A stretch of DNA of 64,000 nt from Streptomyces sp. CHD11 (GTDB lineage: Bacteria > Actinomycetota > Actinomycetes > Streptomycetales > Streptomycetaceae): positions 62,001 to 126,000 of the forward strand of contig NZ_JABTTS010000015.1 of the NCBI RefSeq assembly GCF_018638295.1. The letters are read 5' to 3'. A program made the translations under genes and the position numbers. A model generated the notes under the pieces. That model ran no database searches. It was not told the origin of the DNA and saw only the letters and a program-made list of their open reading frames with translations. This document shows, piece after piece, positions 51,493-60,157 of this stretch (position 1 is the first letter of the stretch; every line of letters begins with the position of its first letter).

Positions 51493-52599
51493 TCAGCCGC
51501 GGGGGAGCGGGCGGATGTCGGGGGCGACCTGGGTGCCGGGTGTCGCCCGCACGATCGTGATCAGCCGGTCGGTCAGCTCCAGCGTCCCGACGGCCGGATC
51601 GTCGTAGCCCAGCACCCGGTGTCCGCGTACGACGCTCACCACCAGGTCGTTCGTCTCCCGCGGGGTCTTGCCCACCTCCGCCTTTATGACCGGCCGCTCG
51701 ACCATGTCGAGCCCGGTCCCCTGCTGGATGAGGTCCTCCATGACCATGCCGGCCGAGGGACTGAGCACCGAGAGCCCGAGCAGCCGCCCGGCCGCGCTGG
51801 CGCTGGTGATGACGGCGTCGGCGCCCGACTGCTTGAGCAGCGGGGCGTTCTCCTCCTCGCGGACCGCGGCCACGATCTTCGCGCCCCGGTTGAGCTGCCG
51901 CGCCGTCAGCGCCACCAGGACCGCCGTGTCGTCGCGCTGTGTCGCGATGATGATCTGCCGCGCCCGGTAGACCTCGGCCCGCTTCAGCACCTCACTGCGG
52001 GTGGCGTCCCCTATGACGCCCGCGTAGCCGTCCGCGGTGGCCGCTTCGATCGCCTTCGCACTGGGATCGACCACCACGACCTGCTCCTTGCGGAGCCCGG
52101 TCGCACAGACCGTCCGGATCGCGGACCGTCCCTTGGTCCCGAACCCGATGACAACGGTGTGATCGCGCAAGGTGGACCTCCAGCGGTTCAGTCGCCACTC
52201 CTCCCGGGTGCGTTCGGTGAGGGCCTCGAGGGTGGTGCCGACCAGGATGATCAGGAAGAGCACACGCAACGGTGTGATGACGAGGATATTGACGAGCCGG
52301 GCGCTGTCACTCACCGGTGTGATGTCCCCGTACCCGGTGGTGGAGAGGGTGACGGTCGCGTAGTAGAACGCGTCGAGGAAGTCGACGGGGCCGTCGGAGT
52401 TGTCGTGGTAGCCCGCACGGTCGGCGTAGACGACGAACGCCGTCACCACGAGCACCACCAGAGCCATCGACAGCCGCTTGGCGACCTGGCGGATCGGGTG
52501 CTCCACCAGCTTCCTGGGAAGTTTCACCCGATACGTCACCAGATGTTCGTCCGCCTGGCGAGCGATGACGTCCTGGCCCGGAAGTTTCACGTGAAACAC
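51493..52599 (-). CDS. Potassium channel with TrkA-N (RCK) domain
   Basis: A 368-residue protein from a GTG at 52599 (a second GTG at 52590 is possible). One pore loop with selectivity filter TTGYGD between two membrane helices, then an RCK/TrkA-N domain (HTVVIGFGTKGRSAIRTVCA) and a C-terminal RCK part. It conducts or gates K+ in response to nucleotide or ions. Its first codons lie inside a parS site and overlap the end of moeA by 13 nt, so it follows moeA in the same operon. Confidence 0.9.
   Translation of the reverse strand: MFHVKLPGQDVIARQADEHLVTYRVKLPRKLVEHPIRQVAKRLSMALVVLVVTAFVVYADRAGYHDNSDGPVDFLDAFYYATVTLSTTGYGDITPVSDSARLVNILVITPLRVLFLIILVGTTLEALTERTREEWRLNRWRSTLRDHTVVIGFGTKGRSAIRTVCATGLRKEQVVVVDPSAKAIEAATADGYAGVIGDATRSEVLKRAEVYRARQIIIATQRDDTAVLVALTARQLNRGAKIVAAVREEENAPLLKQSGADAVITSASAAGRLLGLSVLSPSAGMVMEDLIQQGTGLDMVERPVIKAEVGKTPRETNDLVVSVVRGHRVLGYDDPAVGTLELTDRLITIVRATPGTQVAPDIRPLPRG
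52583..52598. other. parS centromere-like ParB binding site 2, inside a coding overlap
   Basis: AGTTTCACGTGAAACA contains the perfect parS core GTTTCACGTGAAAC (52584-52597). It spans the last codons and TGA of moeA and the first codons of the channel gene, so three functions share the same bases. Confidence 0.88.
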
Positions 52600-53993
52600 A
52601 CCCCGATTCCCCCGGACGCCCAGGGCAGGTCCAGCAGTTCCGTCTCTTCGCCCGGCCTCGCACCTCCGGGGGGAACGACGGCGAGCGCGTCCGCCGCCGC
52701 GACACCGCGCAGCATGGCCGGGCCGTTGTAGAGCAGCGGCAGCGCGCGGTCGCCACGCAGCACCACGGGAATCAGCCGGGTGTCGTACGGATGCCCCTGC
52801 ACCGCGTCCCGCAGCGGCAGCGTGTACGGCTCCGGAGCGGGCCGGGCCGCGAGGATCCGCAGCAACGGCTCGGCGAGGGTGAGCAGACCGGAGACGGCGG
52901 CCAGGGGATTGCCGGGCAGGCCCACGAGGTACTGGTCGTCCTTGGTGCGGGCCAGCAGCATGGGGTGACCGGGACGCACCGCGACGCCGTCCACGAGAAG
53001 GCCGGCGCCGATACGGCGCAGCGTGGGGTGCACATGGTCCACCGGACCGGCGGCGGTCCCGCCGGTGGTGACGATCACCTCCGCGTCGCAGGCCGTGATC
53101 GCCTTGTACAGCGCCTGTTCGTCGTCGCCCACCCGGCGTACGTCGACGACCTCGGCGCCCAGGGCGCGGAGCCAGGGCGGGAGCAGCGGGCCGAGCGCGT
53201 CCCGGATCAGACCGTCGTGCGGCAGCCCCTCACCGAGCAGCTCGTCGCCGAGGACGAACACGGCGGCGCGGGGACGGGGGACGGCCGTGAGCGTGTCGTA
53301 CCCGGCGGCGGCCGCCATGCCCAGGACGGGCGGGGTGACCAGGGTGCCCACCGGCAGCAGATGGTCGCCGCTGCGGCACTCCTGTCCCCGGGGGCGGATG
53401 TCCTGGCCGGGGGTGACGGTGTGCGGTGCCCGGTCGACGGCGGTGATGTGCAGCCGGCCCTGCTCGTCGGGACGGCCGTGCTCGCTGCGGAGCACGGCCG
53501 TGGTGTCCGGGGGGACACGGGCGCCGGTGGCGATACGGACGGCCTCGCCGTCGGTGAGCGGGGCGTGCCCGGCGTGCCCGGCGAGGACGCCCTCCTCCCG
53601 GATCTCCCAGGGGCCGGGGCCGGAGACCGCCCAGCCGTCCATCGCGGAGGTGTCGAAGGAGGGGAGGTCGATGAGGGCGTCGAGGGGGGCGGCCAGGGTG
53701 AGGCCCAGGGCGGAGGCGAGGGGGACGGCCACCGGGGGCAGATGGCCGGTACGGCTGCCGGCACCGTGGCGCGGAGCGCGCTCGGCGACGGTACGGGCTT
53801 CGGCCCAGGTGACGGCGCGGTGGTGTGCGCGGTGGTGTGCGTGGGGCGGCTGGTGCGGGGCGCCGGAGTGCGGGCCGCCGGCGGGGGTGCGGCCGCCGGC
53901 GGGGCGGTCGGGACGTTCGTTCACCAGGGCGAGCGCCTCCTCGACGTCGAGATCGTCGGCATCCTCGCCGGCCCGGGTACCCTGCGCGGTCAT
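52587..53993 (-). CDS. moeA: Molybdopterin molybdotransferase MoeA-type protein
   Basis: A 468-residue MoeA/gephyrin-like protein that inserts molybdenum into molybdopterin. Core: LIDLPSFDTSAMDGWAVSGP, TGARVPPDTTAVLRSEHG, AGYDTLTAVPRPRAAVFVLG, VIVTTGGTAAGPVDHVHPTL and LPGNPLAAVSGLLTL. The N-terminal about 60 residues are unusual: a His-rich stretch (HSGAPHQPPHAHHRAHHRAV). ATG at 53993 overlaps the stop of the mobA-like gene (ATGA). Its TGA lies in a parS site. Confidence 0.9.
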   Translation of the reverse strand: MTAQGTRAGEDADDLDVEEALALVNERPDRPAGGRTPAGGPHSGAPHQPPHAHHRAHHRAVTWAEARTVAERAPRHGAGSRTGHLPPVAVPLASALGLTLAAPLDALIDLPSFDTSAMDGWAVSGPGPWEIREEGVLAGHAGHAPLTDGEAVRIATGARVPPDTTAVLRSEHGRPDEQGRLHITAVDRAPHTVTPGQDIRPRGQECRSGDHLLPVGTLVTPPVLGMAAAAGYDTLTAVPRPRAAVFVLGDELLGEGLPHDGLIRDALGPLLPPWLRALGAEVVDVRRVGDDEQALYKAITACDAEVIVTTGGTAAGPVDHVHPTLRRIGAGLLVDGVAVRPGHPMLLARTKDDQYLVGLPGNPLAAVSGLLTLAEPLLRILAARPAPEPYTLPLRDAVQGHPYDTRLIPVVLRGDRALPLLYNGPAMLRGVAAADALAVVPPGGARPGEETELLDLPWASGGIGVCFT

Positions 53994-55138
53994 CCGGCGT
54001 CCGGTCGGGTGCCCGGGGCGTTCTGCGCGTCCTCGTCCGCCCAGCGCCGCGCGAGCTCCGCGGCCTTGCGGGCCGCCTCGGCGACGGCCTCTCGGTCGCC
54101 GCCCGCCCGCGCGGCGGCATAGCCGACGAGAAAGGTGGTCAGCGGCGCGGCCGGCCGTGCCACGCCGTGGGCGGCGTCGCGGGCCAGGTCGAGCAGCATG
54201 CCGGTGTCGACGTCCAGGTCGATGCCCAGCTCGTCCTTGACTGCGGAGATCCATTCTTCCAACACGTGTCCATGCTCCCTGATGCGTGCCCGGGCGGTGG
54301 CGATGTCGTCCCAGGTGTCGCAGTCGAAGGACGCCACCGGGCCGGGGATACGGGTGAGGTCGAGAGCGCCGGTCAGCCGGCGCAGCGGAAGCCCGGTCAG
54401 AGCGCCGTGCCGGCCGGTGAGTGTGGCCAGTTCGCGACGGAGGGAGGCGGTCCGGTACACGGCGACGAGCGGCTGGTCCCGGCCGTCGGAGTCGGTCAGC
54501 ACCACGCCGTCGGCCGAGGAACGGCCGAGGGAGGCCAGCAGCGCCTCGACGGTGTCGCGGCCGAGGAACGGCAGATCGGCGGAGAGCAGGACGACCCGTG
54601 CGGCCGTGGCGTGGCGGAGCCCGGCGTCGAGCGCGGCCAGGGGCCCGCCGCCCGGGGGCTCCTCGCGGGCCCAGAGCACGGGCCGGACGGTAGGCCGGGG
54701 GACGGCGACGACCACCGTGGTGCGGGCGTCGGCGCAGGACGCGAGCACCCGGTCGAGCAGCGCCCGTCCACCGACGCGCACGCCGGGCTTGTCGGCGCCC
54801 CCGAGCCGCCGGGCGGCACCCCCGGCGAGCACGACAGCGTCGTACTCGGGGCCGATCCGTCCGGCGACCTCGCCGGACGGATCACCGGCGGCACCGCTGG
54901 AAAGGCGGCCGGAAAGGTCGCGGAAAGGACCACCGCCGACGGGATCGCCCCGGTGATCACCGGAGGAAACGCTGGAGGAATCACTGGAGGAATCGCTGGA
55001 AGGACCGCCGCCGGGGCCCCCGGGACGGCCACCGACGGAATCACCGGAGCGCCCGCCGGAGCGCTCAGCGGCAGAGCTGCCGTCCGGGCCGTCGGAACGG
55101 CGGCCGGGCTGATCACCGGGTGGCTGATACTGGCTCAC
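53990..55138 (-). CDS. Molybdenum cofactor guanylyltransferase-like (MobA) fused to DUF6457
   Basis: A 382-residue fusion from a GTG at 55138. Residues about 1-95 are Gly/Ser/Asp-rich low complexity (SSDSSSDSSSVSSGDHRGD). Then a nucleotidyltransferase domain follows: AVVLAGGAARRLGGADKPGV, EPPGGGPLAALDAGLR, LLSADLPFLGRDTVEALLAS. A C-terminal helical DUF6457-like part ends it (LEEWISAVKDELGIDLDVDT). MobA adds GMP to molybdopterin. It is the first gene before moeA and the channel, so the operon pairs Mo-cofactor assembly with a K+ channel. Confidence 0.85.
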   Translation of the reverse strand: MSQYQPPGDQPGRRSDGPDGSSAAERSGGRSGDSVGGRPGGPGGGPSSDSSSDSSSVSSGDHRGDPVGGGPFRDLSGRLSSGAAGDPSGEVAGRIGPEYDAVVLAGGAARRLGGADKPGVRVGGRALLDRVLASCADARTTVVVAVPRPTVRPVLWAREEPPGGGPLAALDAGLRHATAARVVLLSADLPFLGRDTVEALLASLGRSSADGVVLTDSDGRDQPLVAVYRTASLRRELATLTGRHGALTGLPLRRLTGALDLTRIPGPVASFDCDTWDDIATARARIREHGHVLEEWISAVKDELGIDLDVDTGMLLDLARDAAHGVARPAAPLTTFLVGYAAARAGGDREAVAEAARKAAELARRWADEDAQNAPGTRPDAG

Positions 55139-55228
55139 CCCCCGAGTATGCGTGCCCCCGCGATCACAGGGGACGCGGGGGCACGCGGACACGGCCGGGG
55201 AACGGGCGAACCGCTGGACGCACCGGAC

Positions 55229-56692
55229 TCACAGTGTCCGCAGCAGCACCGCCGGTTGCTCCACACAGTCCGCCACGTACCGCAGGAAGCCCCCTGCCGT
55301 ACCGCCGTCGCAGACCCGGTGGTCGAAGGTGAACGAGAGCTGCACGACCTGCCGCACCGCCAGCTCGCCCTCGTGCACCCACGGCCGCGGGACGATGCGT
55401 CCGACGCCGAGCATGGCGGCCTCGGGGTGGTTGATGATCGGGGTGGAGCCGTCGACGCCGAACACGCCGTAGTTGTTCAGCGTGAAGGTGCCGCCGGTGA
55501 GTTCCGCGGGCGTCAGCGTCCCGGCCCGGGCCGCCTCGGTCAGCCGGGCGAACTCCGCCGTCAGCGACTCCGCGTCCCGCGTGTGCGCGTCCCGGACGAC
55601 GGGGACGACGAGCCCCCGGTCGGTCTGCGCGGCGAACCCGAGGTGCACACCCTCGTACCGGACGATCTCCCTGGCCCCGGCGTCCACCGAGGAGTTGAGC
55701 TCAGGGAAACGGGCGAGCGCGGCCGTGCAGATCCGGGCCAGCAGCGCGAGGACGGAGATCTTCGGGCCGGCGCCGGTCGCGTTCATCGCCGCGCGGGCCC
55801 GCATCAGTTCGGTGGCGTCGGCGTCCACCCAGCAGGTCGCGTCCGGTATCTCGGCGCGGCTGCGGGAGAGCTTGTCGGCGACGGCACCGCGGATGCCCTT
55901 GAGGGGGACACGGGTGACGGCCGGGGTCTCCGCGGGGGCGGCCGGTGCCGGCGTCCCCGCGGGGACGGGCCGCCGTCCCGGTCCGCCGTCCGTCGCCTCC
56001 GTACGGCCCGGGGCGGCGGCACGCAGCGCGTACTCCACATCCGCGCGCAGGATCAGCCCGTCGGGTCCGGAGCCGGTCAACTCCCGCAGATCCAGTCCGT
56101 TCTGCCGGGCCAGCCTGCGCACCAGCGGGGAGATCACCGGAACGGGCCCGTCCGCGGCTCCGGGCGTACGGGTGCGGGCGTCGGTGGACTCCCCGGTCCT
56201 GAGCCGGCCGTTCACCGCGCCGGTGGCGGACGCGGCGGGCACCGCGGGTGTCCTGGGCGCGGCGGGTGCCGTCTCTCCCGGGCGCACCCGGCGGCGCCGG
56301 GCCGGCGCCTCGGAGGTGCCGTAACCGACCAGGACATTGCCGGAGCCCTCGGCGGCCGGTCCCTCACCGCGTGCCGTCCCGGAGCCCGCGGCGCCCGTGG
56401 CGTCCGCGGCGCCGCCCGTCCCCTCGCCCGTGCGGCCCTCGGCTCCCTCCCCCACCGCCACCGTCAGCAGCGGGGCGCCGACGGGCAGTTCGGTGCCCTC
56501 CGCGCCGAAGCGCGCGGTGACCACCCCGCCGTAGGGGCAGGGCACCTCCACCATCGCCTTGGCCGTCTCGACCTCGACGACCGGCTGGTCCACGGCGACG
56601 ACGTCGCCGACCTCCACCAGCCAGCGCACGATCTCCGCCTCGGTGAGGCCCTCACCGAGGTCGGGCAGCTTGAACTCCAGCACCTGTGCCAT
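55229..56692 (-). CDS. bkdH: Branched-chain 2-oxoacid dehydrogenase E2, cluster 2
   Basis: A 487-residue acyltransferase. Lipoyl domain with VETAKAMVEVPCPYGGVV, Ala/Gly-rich linker, E1/E3-binding domain (SPLVRRLARQNGLDLRELTG) and catalytic domain with FTLNNYGVFGVDGSTPIINH and SFTFDHRVCDGGTAGG. It overlaps the E1 beta stop by one base (TGATG). Paralogue of the E2 at 38724. The symbol follows S. avermitilis bkdFGH naming and is by analogy. Confidence 0.9.
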   Translation of the reverse strand: MAQVLEFKLPDLGEGLTEAEIVRWLVEVGDVVAVDQPVVEVETAKAMVEVPCPYGGVVTARFGAEGTELPVGAPLLTVAVGEGAEGRTGEGTGGAADATGAAGSGTARGEGPAAEGSGNVLVGYGTSEAPARRRRVRPGETAPAAPRTPAVPAASATGAVNGRLRTGESTDARTRTPGAADGPVPVISPLVRRLARQNGLDLRELTGSGPDGLILRADVEYALRAAAPGRTEATDGGPGRRPVPAGTPAPAAPAETPAVTRVPLKGIRGAVADKLSRSRAEIPDATCWVDADATELMRARAAMNATGAGPKISVLALLARICTAALARFPELNSSVDAGAREIVRYEGVHLGFAAQTDRGLVVPVVRDAHTRDAESLTAEFARLTEAARAGTLTPAELTGGTFTLNNYGVFGVDGSTPIINHPEAAMLGVGRIVPRPWVHEGELAVRQVVQLSFTFDHRVCDGGTAGGFLRYVADCVEQPAVLLRTL

Positions 56693-57696
56693 CAGCTCTC
56701 GGCCTCCCACTGCAGTCGCCCCACGGCGTCCAGGATCCGGTCCACACCGGGCAGGTGGTGGCGCTCCAGCATCGGCGGCGGATACGGCAGGTCGAACCCG
56801 GCCACCCGCAGCACCGGCGCCTCCAGATGGTGGAAGCAGCGCTCCATGACCCGGGCCGCGATCTCCCCGCCCGGACCGCCGAAGCCACCCGACTCGTGGA
56901 CGACGACCGCGCGTCCCGTCCGCCGTACCGAGGCGCACACCGTCTCGTCGTCGAACGGCACCAGGGAGCGCAGATCGACGACCTCGAGGTCCCAGCCCTC
57001 GGCCCGGGCCGCCTCGGCCGCCTCCAGGCAGACGGCTACGGACGGCCCGTAGGTGATGAGCGTGGCGCTCCGCCCTGAGCGCCGCACCACCGCACGGCCT
57101 ATCGGTTCGACGGCCGCCGGCTCCTCGGCGTTCCAGGAGTCCTTCGACCAGTAGAGCCGCTTGGGCTCCAGGAAGACCACCGGGTCGTCGGAGGCGATGG
57201 CGGCGCGCAGCAGTCCGTAGGCGTCGGCGACGGTCGCGGGCGTGACGACATGGAGCCCGGGGGTCGCCATGTAGTACGCCTCGGATGAGTCGCTGTGGTG
57301 CTCGACGCCGCCGATGCCGCCGCCGTAGGGGACGCGGACGGTGAGGGGCAGCGGCATCCTCCCGCGCGTGCGGTTGCGCATCTTCGCCACGTGCGAGACG
57401 AGTTGCTCGAACGCCGGGTAGGCGAACGCGTCGAACTGCATCTCCACGACCGGCCGCAGCCCGTACATGGCCATGCCGACGGCCGTGCCGAGGATGCCCG
57501 CCTCGGCGAGCGGCGTGTCCGTGCAGCGGTCGTCGCCGAACTCCTGGGCGAGCCCGTCGGTGACCCGGAAGACACCTCCCAGGGTGCCGACGTCCTCGCC
57601 CATGACGTGCACGGACGGGTCGGCGGCCATGGCGTCGCGCATCGCGCGGTTGAGCGCCTGCGCCATGGTGGCCGGCCTGGCGGCGACGGTGGTCAT
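56692..57696 (-). CDS. bkdG: Branched-chain 2-oxoacid dehydrogenase E1 beta, cluster 2
   Basis: A 334-residue transketolase-like subunit: VHVMGEDVGTLGGVFRVTDG, AGILGTAVGMAMYGLRPVVE, PYGGGIGGVEHHSDSSEAYY and LEVVDLRSLVPFDDETVCAS. Clearly paralogous to 40141-41133. It overlaps the E1 alpha stop by 4 nt (ATGA) and E2 by one base, so the three subunits are made in step. Confidence 0.92.
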   Translation of the reverse strand: MTTVAARPATMAQALNRAMRDAMAADPSVHVMGEDVGTLGGVFRVTDGLAQEFGDDRCTDTPLAEAGILGTAVGMAMYGLRPVVEMQFDAFAYPAFEQLVSHVAKMRNRTRGRMPLPLTVRVPYGGGIGGVEHHSDSSEAYYMATPGLHVVTPATVADAYGLLRAAIASDDPVVFLEPKRLYWSKDSWNAEEPAAVEPIGRAVVRRSGRSATLITYGPSVAVCLEAAEAARAEGWDLEVVDLRSLVPFDDETVCASVRRTGRAVVVHESGGFGGPGGEIAARVMERCFHHLEAPVLRVAGFDLPYPPPMLERHHLPGVDRILDAVGRLQWEAES

Positions 57697-58835
57697 CGCT
57701 GCGCCCCTTCCGGCCCGGCCTCGGCCGCCAGCTCGGCCCGCAGCTGCTCCCGCTGTTCCACCAGTTGAGGGGTGGGCTCGGCGTAGACGTGGGCGAAGAG
57801 GTCCATGGGGTCGAGCACCGGGTCCTGGTTCATACGGGACCGAAGGTCGGCTGCCATGGCCTCGGCGTCCTGACGGACGGTCTCGGCGGCGGCCTCGTCG
57901 AGCAGGCCGCGCCCGGTCAGCTCCCGCTCGAGCAGCGCGATCGGGTCGTGCCGCTTCCAGGTCTCCACCTCGGCGTCGCCTCGGTAGCGGGCCGCGTCGT
58001 CGGCGTTGGTGTGGGCCTCCACGCGGTACGTGATCGCCTCGACCAGGGTCGGGCCGCCGCCCGCGCGGGCGCGGCGCACGGCGTCGGCCAGCACCTCGTG
58101 CACGGCGGCGGCGTCGTTGCCGTCGACCAGGCGGCCGGGCATGCCGTAGCCGACGGCCTTGTGGGCCAGCGACGGGGCCGCGGTCTGCTTGGCGAGCGGT
58201 ACGGAGATCGCGAAGCCGTTGTTCTGGACGAGGAAGACCACCGGGGCCTGCCAGACGGCGGCGAAGTTCAGCGCCTCGTGGAAGTCGCCCTCGCTGGTGC
58301 CGCCGTCGCCGACCATGGCGAGCGCGACCACGTCGTCGCCCTTGAGGCGGGCGGCGTGCGCCAGACCGACGGCGTGCGGGAGCTGGGTGGCGAGCGGGGT
58401 GCTCAGCGGGGCCACGCGGTGCTCGTGGGGGTCGTAGCCGGTGTGCCGGTCGCCCCGCAGCAGGGTGAGGGCCTCCACGGGGTCCACCCCGCGGGTGACG
58501 ACGGCGAGGGAGTCGCGGTAGCTCGGAAAGAGCCAGTCGCGCTCCTCCAGGACCAGGGCGGCGGCGACCTCGCAGGCCTCCTGGCCGGTGCTGGAGGGGT
58601 AGACCGCGAGACGGCCCTGCTTGGTGAGGGCGGTGGCCTGGGCGTTGTAACGGCGGCCCTTCACCAGCTCCGCGTAGAGCCTGCGCAGCAGCTCCGGGTC
58701 GGCTCCGGCGGCCGCCTCGGTGCCGAGGACGCGGTACGGCTCCGCGTCCGGCAGCAGCGGCGCGGGATCCGTACGGGGCTGCCAGGCGGGCGGCGGGGTC
58801 GGCCGGTAGGCCCCCCGCTGCTCCATGACCGTCAT
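57693..58835 (-). CDS. bkdF: Branched-chain 2-oxoacid dehydrogenase E1 alpha, cluster 2
   Basis: A 380-residue ThDP-dependent subunit from an ATG at 58835 with GGAGG 8 nt upstream. It shows AVYPSSTGQEACEVAAALVL, the ThDP motif MVGDGGTSEGDFHEALNFAA to LVQNNGFAIS, and AHTNADDAARYRG. It lacks the Lys/Ala-rich tail of its cluster 1 paralogue. A TetR-type palindrome (58891-58904) lies about 56 bp upstream, and the Lrp-type gene diverges from it. Confidence 0.92.
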   Translation of the reverse strand: MTVMEQRGAYRPTPPPAWQPRTDPAPLLPDAEPYRVLGTEAAAGADPELLRRLYAELVKGRRYNAQATALTKQGRLAVYPSSTGQEACEVAAALVLEERDWLFPSYRDSLAVVTRGVDPVEALTLLRGDRHTGYDPHEHRVAPLSTPLATQLPHAVGLAHAARLKGDDVVALAMVGDGGTSEGDFHEALNFAAVWQAPVVFLVQNNGFAISVPLAKQTAAPSLAHKAVGYGMPGRLVDGNDAAAVHEVLADAVRRARAGGGPTLVEAITYRVEAHTNADDAARYRGDAEVETWKRHDPIALLERELTGRGLLDEAAAETVRQDAEAMAADLRSRMNQDPVLDPMDLFAHVYAEPTPQLVEQREQLRAELAAEAGPEGAQR

Positions 58836-58890
58836 GACGGCACCTCCTCGTGGGATGTCGGAGGCGCGGCGTCTGTGACGCGCCTCACCA

Positions 58891-58904
58891 ACCGATTGTT
58901 CGGT
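58891..58904. promoter_or_regulatory. TetR-type operator-like palindrome upstream of bkd cluster 2
   Basis: ACCGATTGTTCGGT. It differs by one base from ACCGATCGTTCGGT at 61728-61741 in the paaH/paaN interval. From memory this is close to PaaR operators of the form ACCGNNCGNNCGGT. Confidence 0.55.
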
Positions 58905-59005
58905 CGCCGGCACATTTTGGCTACGGGTGGTACCAGGCTGTGGACAAACGGTTCTCCACACCCTGAGATGGATGCAGTACGTCCACGGCGGAGAGGTGGG
59001 GGCGG

Positions 59006-59506
59006 GTGGCATCTGAACAAATGGCCGGGGATCCGGAGGGGATCGGTCCGCTTCTGCCGCCGCGCCCCCTGGACAGCATCGACCAGGACATCCTGCGGAT
59101 GCTCCAGGCGGACGGCCGCGCGTCCATACGTTCGATCGCGGAACGGGTGCACGTCTCGCGCGCGAACGCGTACGCGCGGATCAACCGGCTGGTCGAGGAC
59201 GGCGTCATCCGCGGCTTCGGGGCCCGCGTCAATCACGAACGGGCCGGCCACGGGACGTCCGCCTACATCACCCTGAAGATCGTCCAGAACTCCTGGCGCA
59301 CGGTCCGCGAACAGCTCAGGGAGCTGCCCGGCGCCTCCCACATCGCCCTGGTGGGCGGGGACTTCGACGTACTGCTGCTGGTCCACACGCCGGACAACCG
59401 GGCGCTGCGCGAGGTGGTGCTGACCCGGCTCCAGGCGATCCCCGAGGTACTGAGCACCCGCACGCTGCTGGTGTTCGAGGAGGAGGACCTGGAACCACAG
59501 GGGTGA
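59006..59506 (+). CDS. bkdR: Lrp/AsnC-family regulator (BkdR-like)
   Basis: A 166-residue regulator from a GTG at 59006. HTH (LDSIDQDILRMLQADGRASI, IAERVHVSRANAYARINRLV) and RAM domain (THIALVGGDFDVLLLVHTPD-type core, here SHIALVGGDFDVLLLVHTPD). Lrp-type BkdR proteins control bkd genes in Streptomyces and other bacteria. It diverges from E1 alpha with a 170-bp interval, which agrees with that role. Symbol by analogy. Confidence 0.88.
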   Translation: MASEQMAGDPEGIGPLLPPRPLDSIDQDILRMLQADGRASIRSIAERVHVSRANAYARINRLVEDGVIRGFGARVNHERAGHGTSAYITLKIVQNSWRTVREQLRELPGASHIALVGGDFDVLLLVHTPDNRALREVVLTRLQAIPEVLSTRTLLVFEEEDLEPQG

Positions 59507-59566
59507 GACGCCGCCCGCCCGGAGACGGCACCCCCGGCCCTCCGGCCCTCCGGCCCGGAGCCTGCC

Positions 59567-60157
59567 TCAGACGGCCTTGCGCAGTCCCGCGAAGGCCAGC
59601 CGCGCCACCGCGTCGGCCACCTCCCGCTCGTCCATGCCGCGCCCGTCCGGCCGGTACCACTCCACGATCGAGTTGATCATCCCGAAGACCAGCCGGGTCA
59701 CCAGGCGCACCTCTATGTCCTCGCGCACGTCACCGTCGGCCGCCGCCGCCTTCAGCAGTTCCGCGACCCGGTGGTCGAACTCGCGCCGCCGTTCCAGCGC
59801 CCACCGCTCGGTGTCCGTGTTGCCGCGCACCCGCAGCAGCAGCGTCACGTACGGCAGCTCGGCGATCAGCACCTCGACCATGCGCCGTACGACGTACTCC
59901 AGGCGCCCGGCGGCGCGCCCCACGCGCGCCGGCTCCTCCTCGAGGATGTCGAAGAGCCCGTCCAGCGCCCGGCTCACCGCGCGGCGCAGCAGTTCCTCCT
60001 TGCCGGCCACGTGGTGGTAGATCGAGGACTTGGAGATGCCGGCGGCCTTGGAGAGGTGCTCCATGGAGGTGCCGTCGTAGCCGCGTTCGTTGAACACCTG
60101 GACGGCGACGGACAGCAGCGTCTCCGGGGTGTACGTGTCGCGCCTGGCGGTGGTCAT
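59567..60157 (-). CDS. TetR-family regulator (PaaR-like)
   Basis: A 196-residue regulator from an ATG at 60157 with GGGAGGA upstream. HTH: LLSVAVQVFNERGYDGTSME, then LSKAAGISKSSIYHHVAGKE. The C-terminal domain is typical of fatty-acid/aromatic-CoA-responsive members. Its start overlaps the end of the 3-hydroxyacyl-CoA dehydrogenase gene by 4 nt, so it lies in the operon controlled by the 61728 palindrome. PaaR, which senses phenylacetyl-CoA, is the best guess. Confidence 0.87.
   Translation of the reverse strand: MTTARRDTYTPETLLSVAVQVFNERGYDGTSMEHLSKAAGISKSSIYHHVAGKEELLRRAVSRALDGLFDILEEEPARVGRAAGRLEYVVRRMVEVLIAELPYVTLLLRVRGNTDTERWALERRREFDHRVAELLKAAAADGDVREDIEVRLVTRLVFGMINSIVEWYRPDGRGMDEREVADAVARLAFAGLRKAV

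Noticed and set aside
52531..52546. GTTTCACCCGATACGTCAC as a further parS
   Set aside because: Only the left half matches the parS core; the palindrome is lost.
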